NCBI RefSeq assembly: GCF_024655565.1
Contig: NZ_JANKOF010000013.1
Location: 1 to 64,000, forward strand
Source of the DNA: Nitratireductor sp. ZSWI3
Lineage (GTDB): Bacteria; Pseudomonadota; Alphaproteobacteria; Rhizobiales; Rhizobiaceae
Direction of reading: 5' to 3'
DNA: 64,000 nt
Shown here: piece by piece, positions 9,801-16,677 of the stretch
Position numbering within the stretch: position 1 is the stretch's first letter
How the letters are laid out: each line of letters opens with the position of its first letter
Position numbers and translations under genes: made by a program
Notes under the pieces: generated by a model
Told to the model about the DNA's origin: nothing
Databases searched by the model: none
Seen by the model: only the letters and a program-made list of their open reading frames with translations

Positions 9801-12778
9801 AGATACATGGTCGCATCGCAGCCCGCGAAGGGCGGCAGCTCGTCATTGTTGGTGAAGGTGCACTGGAGATCGGATTCCGGACGCACATTGGTGCCGTCGA
9901 TCGTCATGTCTGGCGACACGAAGGTGCCGACCGACGTCGGATTGCCGGTGTTCCCCGCGTTCTGGTCCGTACAGGCGGCCGAGGCCGCGAACCATCCGTC
10001 CGGCACCACTTCGCTGAGGACGATGTCGGTGCCGGGAACCGAGTTGTAGATGGCCGAGGAGACGGAGGTTCCAGCGGTCGTCGTGGTCAGCGAGGTCGAG
10101 GGCACGCCCGTCCCGTCCGCCTGCATCACATTCGACAGGTCGAACTGGAAGGTGTCGGTGCCGCCCTCGCTCACCTTCGAGACGGTCAGGCAGGCTGGGC
10201 GCACGAAGAGCGGGTTGGCGATGTTGTCGCCATTGCCTACGCCGCTGGAGGTGACGGTGATGGAGGTGACCGTGTTGGTGCTGGTTCCCTGCAGATAACC
10301 CGACTGCCTGTAGGGACCTGACGGATTGTAGCGCAGGGCACCGCCCGAATAGGTGAGATCACCCTGGATGAGGGAGAAGTCAGCCGTGGTGGCCGTGCTT
10401 CCGGCTCCGAGGGACACAGTGAAGGTCGGCGGGACGGCGGTGTAATCAGACGTGCCGGGTTCGTTGACGTCGACGACGACGAATCGGAGCCAGCTGGCCG
10501 GTACCGGCTGCGAGAAAGTCCAGCGGATGGTGTAGTCCCCGCCCCCTTGCGTGGCCCAGGGATTGTCTGTCTGCCACGCGCCGGCGGTTTTCGTGACCGT
10601 GCCGGTGACCGGGAACGGCGCCAGAGTGAAGGACGCGCCCGGTTCCACGGTCAGCGGCGAGCACGCCCCGGAGGTGGGCGGAGATTCCTGCGTGTCGGTG
10701 TCGCTGGCCGTGTTGTTGGAGGTGTCGGTGTCGGTCACGCCGTTCGGCGGCGTGACGGTAGCGGTGTTCGTCAGCGAGCCGCTGAAGCTCGCCGGAACCA
10801 TCATGTTGAGCGTATAGGTGACGGAGGCGCCCGCAGGCAGGTTGGCCGTGGTGTCGATCGCGCCGGTGCCGCTCGGCGCACCGCAGACCGCACCACCCAC
10901 CTCTCCGCCGCAGGTCCAGCTTGCCTCGGTGACGCCGAACGGCAGCGGGTCGCTGATTTGTGCAGCACCCACCGGTCCGGGGCCGGCGTTGGTGACGACA
11001 ATCGTATAGTTGGTGTCCAGACCCGGCGTGTATGCCGTCTCGCCATTATCCTTGGTGATCGAGAGATCGGCCTCGCAGGGTGCGTTACCGGCGAAAACGA
11101 AATTGTCGATGAAAAGGCCCGTATTTCCCGGTCCGGGGGCAGTATTGTTGACGAACTGAACCGTTGCCTCGGTGCCTGCCGCCACGAAAGTATACTGATA
11201 GGTGGCCCAAGTCTGGGAATAGTACGGTGTCGTTGGAAGGCCACTGCCTCCGTTGAGGACGGAATTGGCAACTGGCTGAAGCGTCGCGATGGTAACGGGC
11301 GTCACTCCGCTCCCATTTCCCAGTTGAACCGAAGCGATCGATTGCGTTGACGACTGGCCGGCATAGTCGATCGAGAAAGTATATTGCTGCCCGGGAACCA
11401 ATCCGGTGAAGGTTTGCCGGAGCGTCGCCGGCGCAGTGCCCCACAGATCGATGCTCTGCATCCCCTCGCTGGCATTGCTGTGATAGCGGAGCAGGTCCAC
11501 CGTGCCGCTGACGGTCTCCCAGCCGTCGAGCGGATAGGTCGTCGTCCGCCAGATCGCATAGCCGTTGATGTAGGACGTGTTCTCGCCCGGCCGTTGCGGT
11601 TCGGTTTGAATGTTCGGAGATTCGAACGAGCCGTTGGTGGCGATATTGCAGGCGTTCGGCGTCGGGTCGGGCGGGAAGACGAACTGCGTGTTCGTGTCAC
11701 TGGCCGTGTTGTTCGACGAATTGCTGTCGGGCATGCTGCCGGGCGTCGCCACGGTCGCCGTGTTGGTGAGGTTGCCGCCGAAGCCGACCGGGACGGTCAT
11801 GCTCAGCGTGTAGGTGACGGAGGAGCCAGCCGGCAGGTCGGCAGTCGTGCTGATTCCGCCCGTGCCGCTCGCCGCGCCGCACACGGCGCCGTTGGTCACA
11901 CCGTCGCAGGTCCAGCTTGCGGTGCTGATGCCGCTTGGCAGCGGATCGCTGATGGAGGCGCCGACCACACTTTCCGGGCCGGCGTTGCTGACGACGATGG
12001 TGTAATTGACGGTGCCGCCAGGCGTATACTGCTCCTGGCCATCGTCCTTGGTGACCGAGAGATCGGCTTCCCAGCCTTCCAGAACGATGTCGTCCAGAAG
12101 GAAGTCGTTGCCTCCCACAGCGGTGTTGGCGTTTTCGATTTCCAGCGCCACCGAGGTTGTACCGGCACCGGTGCTGAACGTTATGGAACGAGTAACCCAC
12201 CCCCCAACGACGAGGGCTGGTTGAGAAGAGCCTTGAAGAACCGTGGAGCCGCCGGCATTCGTCGCAATAGTCTGGCTGAGGACGGGTGGCGAGATTCCAT
12301 TCAGATCGCGAACCCGGTAGGAAAAGGTGTAGGTCCTGTTCGGTTCGACCGGGATCGGATTTATGTTGCGCCACACCGCCTGCCCCGGCGCATAGGTACA
12401 AGATGCGCCAAGTTGGGTGTTGTGATGAAGAAAATGCGTCGGCGAGATGCCTGTATTGAGGGTGATGAAGCCATTCAGACATTCCGCCAGCAGCCATGGC
12501 CCATCGGCGGTGCTTTGCGCCGTCGGCATATGACTATTGGTCGTGCCGAAATCTTCGTTGAAGACGACCTGCGCCTGCGCGCCCGTGGCCAGCGTCATCA
12601 GCGCAACGAGCGAAGCGAACCATCCCACCGCCGCATGTCTGAAACCGCGCGCAAGAAAATGCACCGCCGGGAGAGGCCGCTCGACGGAGCCCAGGAGCCT
12701 CCTCAAAAAACGTCCATTGCCGGACATGTTGCGGGAAAAACTGCGCACTGCCTTCGGCAGCGAAGAATGCATTCGCAT
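3809..12778 (-). CDS. Giant exported DUF11-type repeat surface protein (2989 aa)
   Basis: The ATG at 12778 has GAGGGG seven bases upstream. Residues 1-69 form an unusually long signal sequence: a basic stretch, then a hydrophobic core near 50-69 ending AQA. After it come a lectin-like beta domain, a DUF11 module near 236 (DLSVTKDDG), a DUF642-like galactose-binding-like domain (NGSFESP), a second DUF11 module, a prealbumin-like segment, a propeller-like segment near 1030-1270, and a third DUF11 module. About ten near-identical 118-120-residue repeats follow (residues about 1335-2535), then one divergent repeat, a fourth DUF11 module and an SdrD-B-like domain (GKVFDDRNGNGYQDKGEPG). The last 75 residues resemble a degenerate OmpA C-terminal domain, suggesting a periplasmic or peptidoglycan anchor. 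Adhesin or surface-layer function is inferred. Confidence 0.82.
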   Translation of the reverse strand: MRMHSSLPKAVRSFSRNMSGNGRFLRRLLGSVERPLPAVHFLARGFRHAAVGWFASLVALMTLATGAQAQVVFNEDFGTTNSHMPTAQSTADGPWLLAECLNGFITLNTGISPTHFLHHNTQLGASCTYAPGQAVWRNINPIPVEPNRTYTFSYRVRDLNGISPPVLSQTIATNAGGSTVLQGSSQPALVVGGWVTRSITFSTGAGTTSVALEIENANTAVGGNDFLLDDIVLEGWEADLSVTKDDGQEQYTPGGTVNYTIVVSNAGPESVVGASISDPLPSGISTASWTCDGVTNGAVCGAASGTGGISTTADLPAGSSVTYTLSMTVPVGFGGNLTNTATVATPGSMPDSNSSNNTASDTNTQFVFPPDPTPNACNIATNGSFESPNIQTEPQRPGENTSYINGYAIWRTTTYPLDGWETVSGTVDLLRYHSNASEGMQSIDLWGTAPATLRQTFTGLVPGQQYTFSIDYAGQSSTQSIASVQLGNGSGVTPVTIATLQPVANSVLNGGSGLPTTPYYSQTWATYQYTFVAAGTEATVQFVNNTAPGPGNTGLFIDNFVFAGNAPCEADLSITKDNGETAYTPGLDTNYTIVVTNAGPGPVGAAQISDPLPFGVTEASWTCGGEVGGAVCGAPSGTGAIDTTANLPAGASVTYTLNMMVPASFSGSLTNTATVTPPNGVTDTDTSNNTASDTDTQESPPTSGACSPLTVEPGASFTLAPFPVTGTVTKTAGAWQTDNPWATQGGGDYTIRWTFSQPVPASWLRFVVVDVNEPGTSDYTAVPPTFTVSLGAGSTATTADFSLIQGDLTYSGGALRYNPSGPYRQSGYLQGTSTNTVTSITVTSSGVGNGDNIANPLFVRPACLTVSKVSEGGTDTFQFDLSNVMQADGTGVPSTSLTTTTAGTSVSSAIYNSVPGTDIVLSEVVPDGWFAASAACTDQNAGNTGNPTSVGTFVSPDMTIDGTNVRPESDLQCTFTNNDELPPFAGCDATMYLAQGNPTRLYQFDTSSNPFVVTPVGQAWTGNYNAIAYNPVDNYIYGLSGPAPGRLVRVGSDGSAMSLGTIANFPTNSVAGEIGPDGTYYVVTSTTLYVIDIATMTASPRSLSQTIAGQDLAWHDGRLWIAGPNNGPLYEINPANGVVTPHGATGVAGAFGGMFGATNGVFGSNNDGGFYRFDLATGRATLISDLQGSSSNDGAKCVNTPMTFPADTAITKTDDSDTYAAGTDVTYTLVVSNNGPFGVQNALVNDPLPASIADATWTCDTPVNGGVCEVASGTGAIVDAPVSLPVGGSVTFTLIMSVPDDFTGDLVNTATVANPADVPDPDLDNNTATDTDVTAAPGLTIEKTGTLNDLDGDNLIDAGETISYSFLVTNSGNVTLTDVTVDDPLLTNAGVSLDQGPQTLAPGGSFTFTATYQPTQADIDAGQVENTATGTGTPPNPDDPPVESPPDTVTVPPDDEPGMTIDKTGTLNDLDGDSLIDPGETITYSFVVRNTGNVTLTGVTVNDPLLVNAGVSLDQGPQTLAPGGSFTFTATYQPTQAEIDAGSVENTATGIGTPPDPNEPPIESPPDTVVVPPDDTPGLVIDKTGTLNDLDGDNLIDPGETITYSFLARNTGNVTLTGVTVNDPMLTNAGVSLDQGPQTLAPGGSFTFTATYQPTQADIDAGRVENTATGTGTPPSGPPIESPPDTVVVPPDDTPGMTIDKTGTLNDLDGDGLIDPGETITYSFVVRNTGNVTLTDVTVNDPLLTNAGVSLDQGPQTLAPGGSFTFTATYQPTQTDIDAGQVENTATGTGTPPDPNEPPVESPPDTVVVPPDDTSGMTIDKTGTLNDLDSDGLIDLGESIDYTFVVTNTGNVTLTNVTVNDPLLTNAGISLDQGPQTLAPGGTFTFTATYQPTQADIDAGQVENTATGTGTPPDPNEPPVESPPDTVVVPPDDTPGMTIDKTGTLNDLDGDNLIDLGESISYSFLVRNTGNVTLTGVTVNDPLLTNAGISVTPGPQTLAPGGAVTFTATYQPTQADIDAGRVENTATGTGTPPSGPPIESPPDTVVVPPDDTPGMTIDKTGTLNDLDGDGLIDPGESISYSFVVRNTGNVTLTGVTVNDPLLANAGISVTPGPQTLAPGGAVTFTATYQPTQADIDAGRVENTATGTGTPPDPNEPPVESPPDTVVVPPDDTPGMTIDKTGTLNDLDGDGLIDPGESISYAFVVRNTGNVTLTGVTVNDPLLANAGISVTPGPQTLAPGGAVTFTATYQPTQADIDAGRVENTATGTGTPPDPNEPPVESPPDTVVVPPDDTPGMTIDKTGTLNDLDGDGLIDPGESISYSFVVRNTGNVTLTNVTVDDPLLTNAGISVTPGPQTLAPGGAVTFTATYQPTQADIDAGRVENTATGTGTPPDPNEPPVESPPDTVVVPPDNTPGMTVDKTGTVNDLDGDGLFDLGETIGYSFLVTNTGNVTLTGVTVNDPLLTDAGVSLDQGPQTLAPGDSFTFTATFQPTQADIDAGSVENTATGTGTPPDPNDPPIESPPDTVTTQLPRADLAIEKTGVFNDVDGNGIANVGDRLDYTLTITNTGNLRLQDVSPQDPGPTFNGRSGEGTLSAFTPDAATLEPGETQVFTATYALFQGDVDNGVGVDDGVENTATATGFANGTRVTGTPVESNESVSVLALPAPVSDITVTKVANLRFIRRGEQAPFTIKVTNNGASLASGITVIDTMPSGFRYVEGSATVDGTEATPEIVGRQIRFSNLSVPGNGGMLEIRLRLLALSSAGPGEHVNLASVIGPDGEELSPSARAVVEIIVEPVFDCGDIIGKVFDDRNGNGYQDKGEPGLPGVRIATVKGWLITTDKYGRFHVACADLPDQRIGTNFIMKLDTRTLPTGYRLTTENPRVVRLTAGKMTELNFGASIGRVVRLDLRDEAFAPGKVELSTVWAAGVDQLIEVLAQQRSVLRLSYIDSSSDPELATARIRHMKKLIADRWRQRKREYPLNIETRVETGQ
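5170..8770 (-). repeat. Tandem 360-bp coding repeats (about 10 copies)
   Basis: Ten tandem units of 354-360 bases lie inside the giant surface gene. Landmarks at 5826, 6186, 6546, 6900, 7260, 7617, 7971 and 8331 show the spacing. Each unit encodes KTGTLNDLDGDGLIDPGE, then NTGNVTLTGVTVNDPLL, GPQTLAPGG, FTATYQPTQADIDAG, VENTATGTGTPP and ESPPDTVVVPPD. Two units have SGPP in place of PDPNEPP, giving the shorter period. The nucleotide identity is high enough that unit gain or loss by recombination, or assembly collapse, is plausible. Confidence 0.95.
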
Positions 12779-13116
12779 AAGCGGGCCCCTCGAATTAAGG
12801 CCCGAACGTCCGGTCCCAGAATCTCATGGCAACGCCCGCCCCAATTGCCATGAAGGGGCCGTAGTTCGGACACATTGGCGCCATTAGGGGGCCAAATTTG
12901 GCTGGATTGTCTTTCAGGAAGTTGCGATTTCTTTATGAGAAAATGCGTTTCTCGAAAAACCGCCTCAAAGGGAAGTTACAGGCAGGGCCGGCGGCGGGGC
13001 CACGGAAAAAGCGCGAAGACATATCAAGTCTTGATGGCGGAGCTCCGCCATCTCGATTTCAAGGATAATAGGACACGGGGAATTTCGACTGGCGTTTCCG
13101 CCATCTTCCCCCGGCA
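12779..13116. promoter_or_regulatory. Intergenic region upstream of the giant surface gene
   Basis: These 338 bases lie between the AraC-type gene and the giant gene, both transcribed on the minus strand. They must hold the terminator of the former, the promoter of the latter, or both. An AT-richer stretch lies near 12900-12965, but I could not pick convincing -35/-10 boxes. The clearest element is a 20-base perfect palindrome at 13033-13052, listed separately. I see no coding sequence. Confidence 0.4.
13033..13052. promoter_or_regulatory. Perfect 20-bp palindrome
   Basis: The sequence GATGGCGGAGCTCCGCCATC reads identically on both strands. It sits 65 bases past the stop of the AraC-family gene and about 250 bases before the giant surface gene. 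It could be a dimeric operator or a hairpin without a loop. There is no T-run on the minus strand, so an intrinsic terminator is less likely. Confidence 0.45.
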
Positions 13117-14082
13117 TCACTTCTGCAGCGTGCGAAGCTGCTTGGGCGTTACGCTCAGATATTTCGACATGGCCGAAGTCAGGTGGCTCTGGTTGGAGAA
13201 GCCGCTCAGATAGGCGACTTCGGCGATGGTGAACTCGCCCCTGCGCAGCAACTCCTCGGCAAAGGCCAGGCGCCGCCTGATCAGGTATTGATGCGGGGGC
13301 TTTCCGAACGTCCTGGTGAAGGCGCGAATGAAGTGAAGCGGCGACAGGCCGCACACCGCGGCCAGCTCCGCCACCTGCAGCTTGCGGGTGAAATTCTCCT
13401 CGAGAAAATCCCTGACGGCTTCCGCCGAGCGGACGGAAAGCCCGCCCTTCATGCGCTGCACCGGCTCGCGCCCGGCGGCATAGTTTCGCAAAAGATGCAC
13501 GCCGAAGATTGTCACCAGCGAATCGATGTAGAGCTCGTTGGGCGGCTGCGCACGCGTCAGCTCCGCCTTCAGGCGTTCGGCGATGCGCAGGGCCTCGAAA
13601 TCGACCGTGCCGAAGGCCGGCGGCTGGAGCGACACGCCGCCCATGTCGAACTCGGCCGCCGCCAATTCCGTCAGCGATTCCGGCCTCAGGGCGATGATGA
13701 TGCTCTCGCGCGTGCACGACCATTCGGCGCGCCCATCGACGCTTGCCGGGTGCACGACGATCGCCCCGGCCGGCGCATTGTATGCCTCCAGCTTGTCGCT
13801 GCCGAGCGCCGCCCGGTTGTTCGGCGCCGGCGCAAGCATGACGGCCGCGAAATGGCAATCTGACTGCACGGACTGCGTTCCCGGCTCGCGGACGGAGTAA
13901 ATGACTCCGCCCCTGCGGGTCTCCGCCCTTGGGCCGACGCTGCGGGGAATGACATCGAGAATCTTGGGCGCCGCCCTTCGCTGCTCTCGGCAGCAGGACC
14001 CGTTATCCGGACCGTCCAATAACTTTTGCATGCCGCGCTGCCCCAAGGTCGATTCTTGCATCCGCTCCGGAGCTTTCGCCAT
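13117..14082 (-). CDS. AraC/XylS family transcriptional regulator
   Basis: About 321 residues. The C-terminal 100 residues carry the double helix-turn-helix of the AraC family. The first helix pair is at VAELAAVCGLSPLHFIRAF and the second at IAEVAYLSGFSNQSHLT, followed by the family-typical F-x-K-x-x-G-x-x-P pattern read as MSKYLSVTPKQLR. The N-terminal 200 residues look like a cupin-type sensing domain with no recognised ligand motif. Starts are ambiguous: GTG at 14100, ATG at 14082 and ATG at 14061 are all in frame, and none has an ideal ribosome-binding site. It lies directly upstream of, and codirectional with, the giant surface operon, which makes that operon the first candidate target. 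The effector is unknown. Confidence 0.85.
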   Translation of the reverse strand: MAKAPERMQESTLGQRGMQKLLDGPDNGSCCREQRRAAPKILDVIPRSVGPRAETRRGGVIYSVREPGTQSVQSDCHFAAVMLAPAPNNRAALGSDKLEAYNAPAGAIVVHPASVDGRAEWSCTRESIIIALRPESLTELAAAEFDMGGVSLQPPAFGTVDFEALRIAERLKAELTRAQPPNELYIDSLVTIFGVHLLRNYAAGREPVQRMKGGLSVRSAEAVRDFLEENFTRKLQVAELAAVCGLSPLHFIRAFTRTFGKPPHQYLIRRRLAFAEELLRRGEFTIAEVAYLSGFSNQSHLTSAMSKYLSVTPKQLRTLQK

Positions 14083-14100
14083 ATGCTGCCCGGGCCTCAC

Positions 14101-14883
14101 CTGTGTCCATCGTCCAAAGCCGACTGCCGTAGGACCTTTCCTCCCCGAAGGGCTCGGCGCATGGGGGCGAGCAAGCGACCGGATTCCACGGCGCCGACCG
14201 GGCCAGCCTCGGCGGCGTCTTTCTGGAGCATCGTGCGTCCTTTCGGACGCGCAAAGGACGCTCTACCTCTTTATTTTCCGTATTTATGCGGACGCCAGGT
14301 GATTCCACCTGACTGCAAAATGCTATAGCTGAAACGAAAGCGGCATCCCCGGAAGAGCCGCGGGCCGGCCGGCGGCTGCGGCCGGGCTGCCTTTGCGAAT
14401 CGAAACGACGATCCGTCGGTGTTGCGTGCAAGGGCACCCCGCCGCGGTGCATCCCCTCCCCGGAGGCGCCCAGGAAGCCCTCGGCAACCGCTTGCATGTC
14501 GGCGGTCCACACCCCGCCCCGTCCCCGGTAGTCTTCCGGATTCGCCATCCCTGCCCAACCTCAACCGCATTGGCGGCCAATAGACCCCATGCCATCAATC
14601 AGACAGGGGCCCATATTGCCTGAGTAATTTTTCAAGCCCACCGCATCATCCCCATGATAAGCTTAATGCTCACCTCGTGGATTGAAAAGAACAATTGTAT
14701 AAATGTGTATAAATTAGTTATCCACGCTATTCCGCATTAATGAAACACTGCTCGCCGCTCACGCATCGAGGCTATCTACTGCACGGAATGGTTGAAGCGA
14801 ATCCGCCCCGGCGCCTTTTACAGGACGAAAAATCCGGCTTCAGGGCCTCGGCCTGAAACCGGTATCGATTTTCGGAAACCAGA
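14101..14883. other. 783-bp stretch without a confident gene
   Basis: Several overlapping frames are open here, for example 14003-14548 and 14271-14570 on the minus strand. Their translations are Arg/Pro/Gly-rich, overlap the AraC gene or one another, and lack convincing ribosome-binding sites. The segment contains the palindromic repeat at 14261-14326. The AT-rich part at 14630-14760 could carry promoters, but nothing specific is visible. One minus-strand start at 14548 (MANPEDYRGRGG) looks protein-like for about 65 residues and could be a decayed gene. Confidence 0.35.
14261..14326 (-). repeat. Dispersed palindromic intergenic repeat, copy 1
   Basis: Read on the minus strand, this matches the copy at 34134-34200 over about 65 bases with few differences. 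The core CAGGTGATTCCACCTG (14296-14311) is an inverted repeat. It is flanked by TTTTGCAGT on one side and a second small hairpin, CCGCATAAATACGG-like, on the other. This type of short element is common between genes in Hyphomicrobiales genomes. It is not a transposon. Confidence 0.8.
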
Positions 14884-15108
14884 TCAGCTCTGCGCCTCGT
14901 AATCCGTGTCGGCGCTGTCTCGCCCCTGCTCGTAGAGGTCCCACGAGACCTCCACCAGCGACAGGAGGATGTCTTCGCGACTCCAGCCCGTCGCCAGAGC
15001 GGACCGCACGATCTCGAGCACGATCGGCCTCAGCTGCCGCTCGCATTTTGCGATCAGCTCGGAATCGTCGTCCCCGACGGGTGGTTTGTCGAAGCTGAAA
15101 ACCCTCAT
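14884..15108 (-). CDS. Small conserved-looking acidic hypothetical protein (74 aa)
   Basis: The ATG at 15108 gives MRVFSFDKPPVGDDDSEL; an upstream TTG at 15129 is the alternative start. The product is acidic, with a predicted helical middle (RPIVLEIVRSALATGWSREDILLSLVEVSWDLYEQG) resembling many short rhizobial proteins in which a GWS-x-x-(D/E) helix pair recurs. There is no signal peptide or membrane segment. It is monocistronic and AT-rich sequence lies upstream. The function is unknown. Confidence 0.55.
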   Translation of the reverse strand: MRVFSFDKPPVGDDDSELIAKCERQLRPIVLEIVRSALATGWSREDILLSLVEVSWDLYEQGRDSADTDYEAQS

Positions 15109-15331
15109 CCCGTGGCCACCCCAAAGCAATCAGTACATATTATCATAGTCAACAACTGCATGAAATATAGACATGTTTGCGGATCTGCCGGCCGACGATG
15201 CGCCACCCGCGTGTCCTAAATGCGGCCGCGGCAGATCTGTTCCCGCGCCGCACGGACAAGGGTCAACACGTTTGGCTACGCCGGGCTTCGAAATGTGAGG
15301 AAGGGCCGGATGCTGGGCGAGGCGACCGGAA

Positions 15332-16612
15332 CTACCGGGATCCGGCCGCGCGATATGCCGCCCGCGCCTCGCGCCGCTGCACCTGGCCGGCGGCAAATGC
15401 GAGCAGCAAACTGGCGACGAGGCACCAGCCGGCGAGCCAGAGCATCTGCGTCGGCAGGGTGATGCCCACATCGATCAGCGCGCCCGTGATCCCCGGCCCG
15501 ATCGCCGTCGCCAGCACCATCGCCGAAACGGTGATGGCGCGAATGCCGCCGAGATTGGCAAGACCGTACACCTCCGGCCACAGGGCGCCGAGCAGCGTGA
15601 ATGTGAAGCCGTTGCTGATGCCGAGCAGCAGCATGAAGGCGTAGACGCCCCAGACCGGAGTTATCAGCGCAACCCCCGCCGAAGCGACGGCCAAGGGAAT
15701 GAGGGAGAACGGCAGAAGCCGAAGCGAGCCGAACCGGTCGATCAGATAGCCGCAGAGCAGCCCGAACACGATGGTGGTCACCGACATGACCGGATAGGCG
15801 GCGGCGAATACCAGCGGATCATAGCCGCGCAGCTCGACCAGATACCCCTGGTGGAAGAAGATCACGGTTCCGATGAAGGCTGGAGCCAGCGTGCCGGCGA
15901 GCAGGACGTATAAAACGGGATCGCGCACGACTTCGCCGCGCGTCCAGTCGCGCGCCGTGCGCTGCCCGGCAGCCTTTGCCTCATGCGATTGCGGCACGCG
16001 CTCGACCCGCATCAACGTGACGATCGCCGGCAGGCCGATGAAGACGACCGCCGCCGCCCCGACGATCCAGCCCGTCCGCCAGTCTCCGCTCAACTGCGCG
16101 ATCACGACGACGGCAGCCGGTAAGACGGCCGACCCGACCTGCTGGCCCTGCGTGATCAGCGCCATGGCGCGGCCGCGATTGGCAACGAACCAGCGCCCCA
16201 CCTCCGTGAAGGCGATCTCGGTCATCATGCCTTGTCCGAACAGGCGCAGCAGATAGATCGAGAGCGTCAGGACGACGACGTTCGGCGCGATCACGATCAA
16301 GACGCAGGCGATCGCGAGCGCCGGCATGCTGAAACGCGCCACCTTCCAGCCGGGCATCAGATCGAGCGTGCGCCCGAGCCACGGCAAGGTGGCGGCGCTT
16401 GCCAGCGTCGCCACCATGTAGAGACCGCCCAACTCGCCGCCCGACAGACCGAAGGCATTGCGCAGGTCGTTGCCCGACAGGCCGATGAAAAACGTCTGCC
16501 CGAAAGACGAGAACAAAGTCAGCAAGAACCCGGCACCGATCCATCGGGCGTTGTCCCGAAGGAAAAGGATATTGTCTCGCGCAAAGCCAAGCATGGTACT
16601 GCTATTAGTCAT
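15332..16612 (-). CDS. MFS transporter
   Basis: A 426-residue integral membrane protein with about 12 hydrophobic segments. The ATG at 16612 gives MTNSSTMLGFARDN and follows a GGAAGCGAT ribosome-binding site; the longer open frame upstream runs antisense-in-register through the SulP gene and is not coding. Family-typical features include a GRTLDLMPGWK loop between TM2 and TM3 and FGLLCGYLIDRFGSLR between TM8 and TM9, matching the duplicated MFS loop motif. The C-terminus is a short basic tail. It follows the SulP gene on the same strand, 65 bases downstream of its stop. The substrate cannot be read from sequence. Confidence 0.85.
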   Translation of the reverse strand: MTNSSTMLGFARDNILFLRDNARWIGAGFLLTLFSSFGQTFFIGLSGNDLRNAFGLSGGELGGLYMVATLASAATLPWLGRTLDLMPGWKVARFSMPALAIACVLIVIAPNVVVLTLSIYLLRLFGQGMMTEIAFTEVGRWFVANRGRAMALITQGQQVGSAVLPAAVVVIAQLSGDWRTGWIVGAAAVVFIGLPAIVTLMRVERVPQSHEAKAAGQRTARDWTRGEVVRDPVLYVLLAGTLAPAFIGTVIFFHQGYLVELRGYDPLVFAAAYPVMSVTTIVFGLLCGYLIDRFGSLRLLPFSLIPLAVASAGVALITPVWGVYAFMLLLGISNGFTFTLLGALWPEVYGLANLGGIRAITVSAMVLATAIGPGITGALIDVGITLPTQMLWLAGWCLVASLLLAFAAGQVQRREARAAYRAAGSR

Positions 16613-16677
16613 ATCGCTTCCGGGAAGGCAGGTGGGAAATCCTCTTTTGACAGGAAATCCCCCGATTCCAGGTCGTC

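Noticed and set aside
14003-14548. 181-codon minus-strand frame starting MANPEDYRGRGG
   Set aside because: Overlaps the AraC N-terminus, crosses the palindromic repeat and turns Arg/Ser-rich; at best a decayed remnant.
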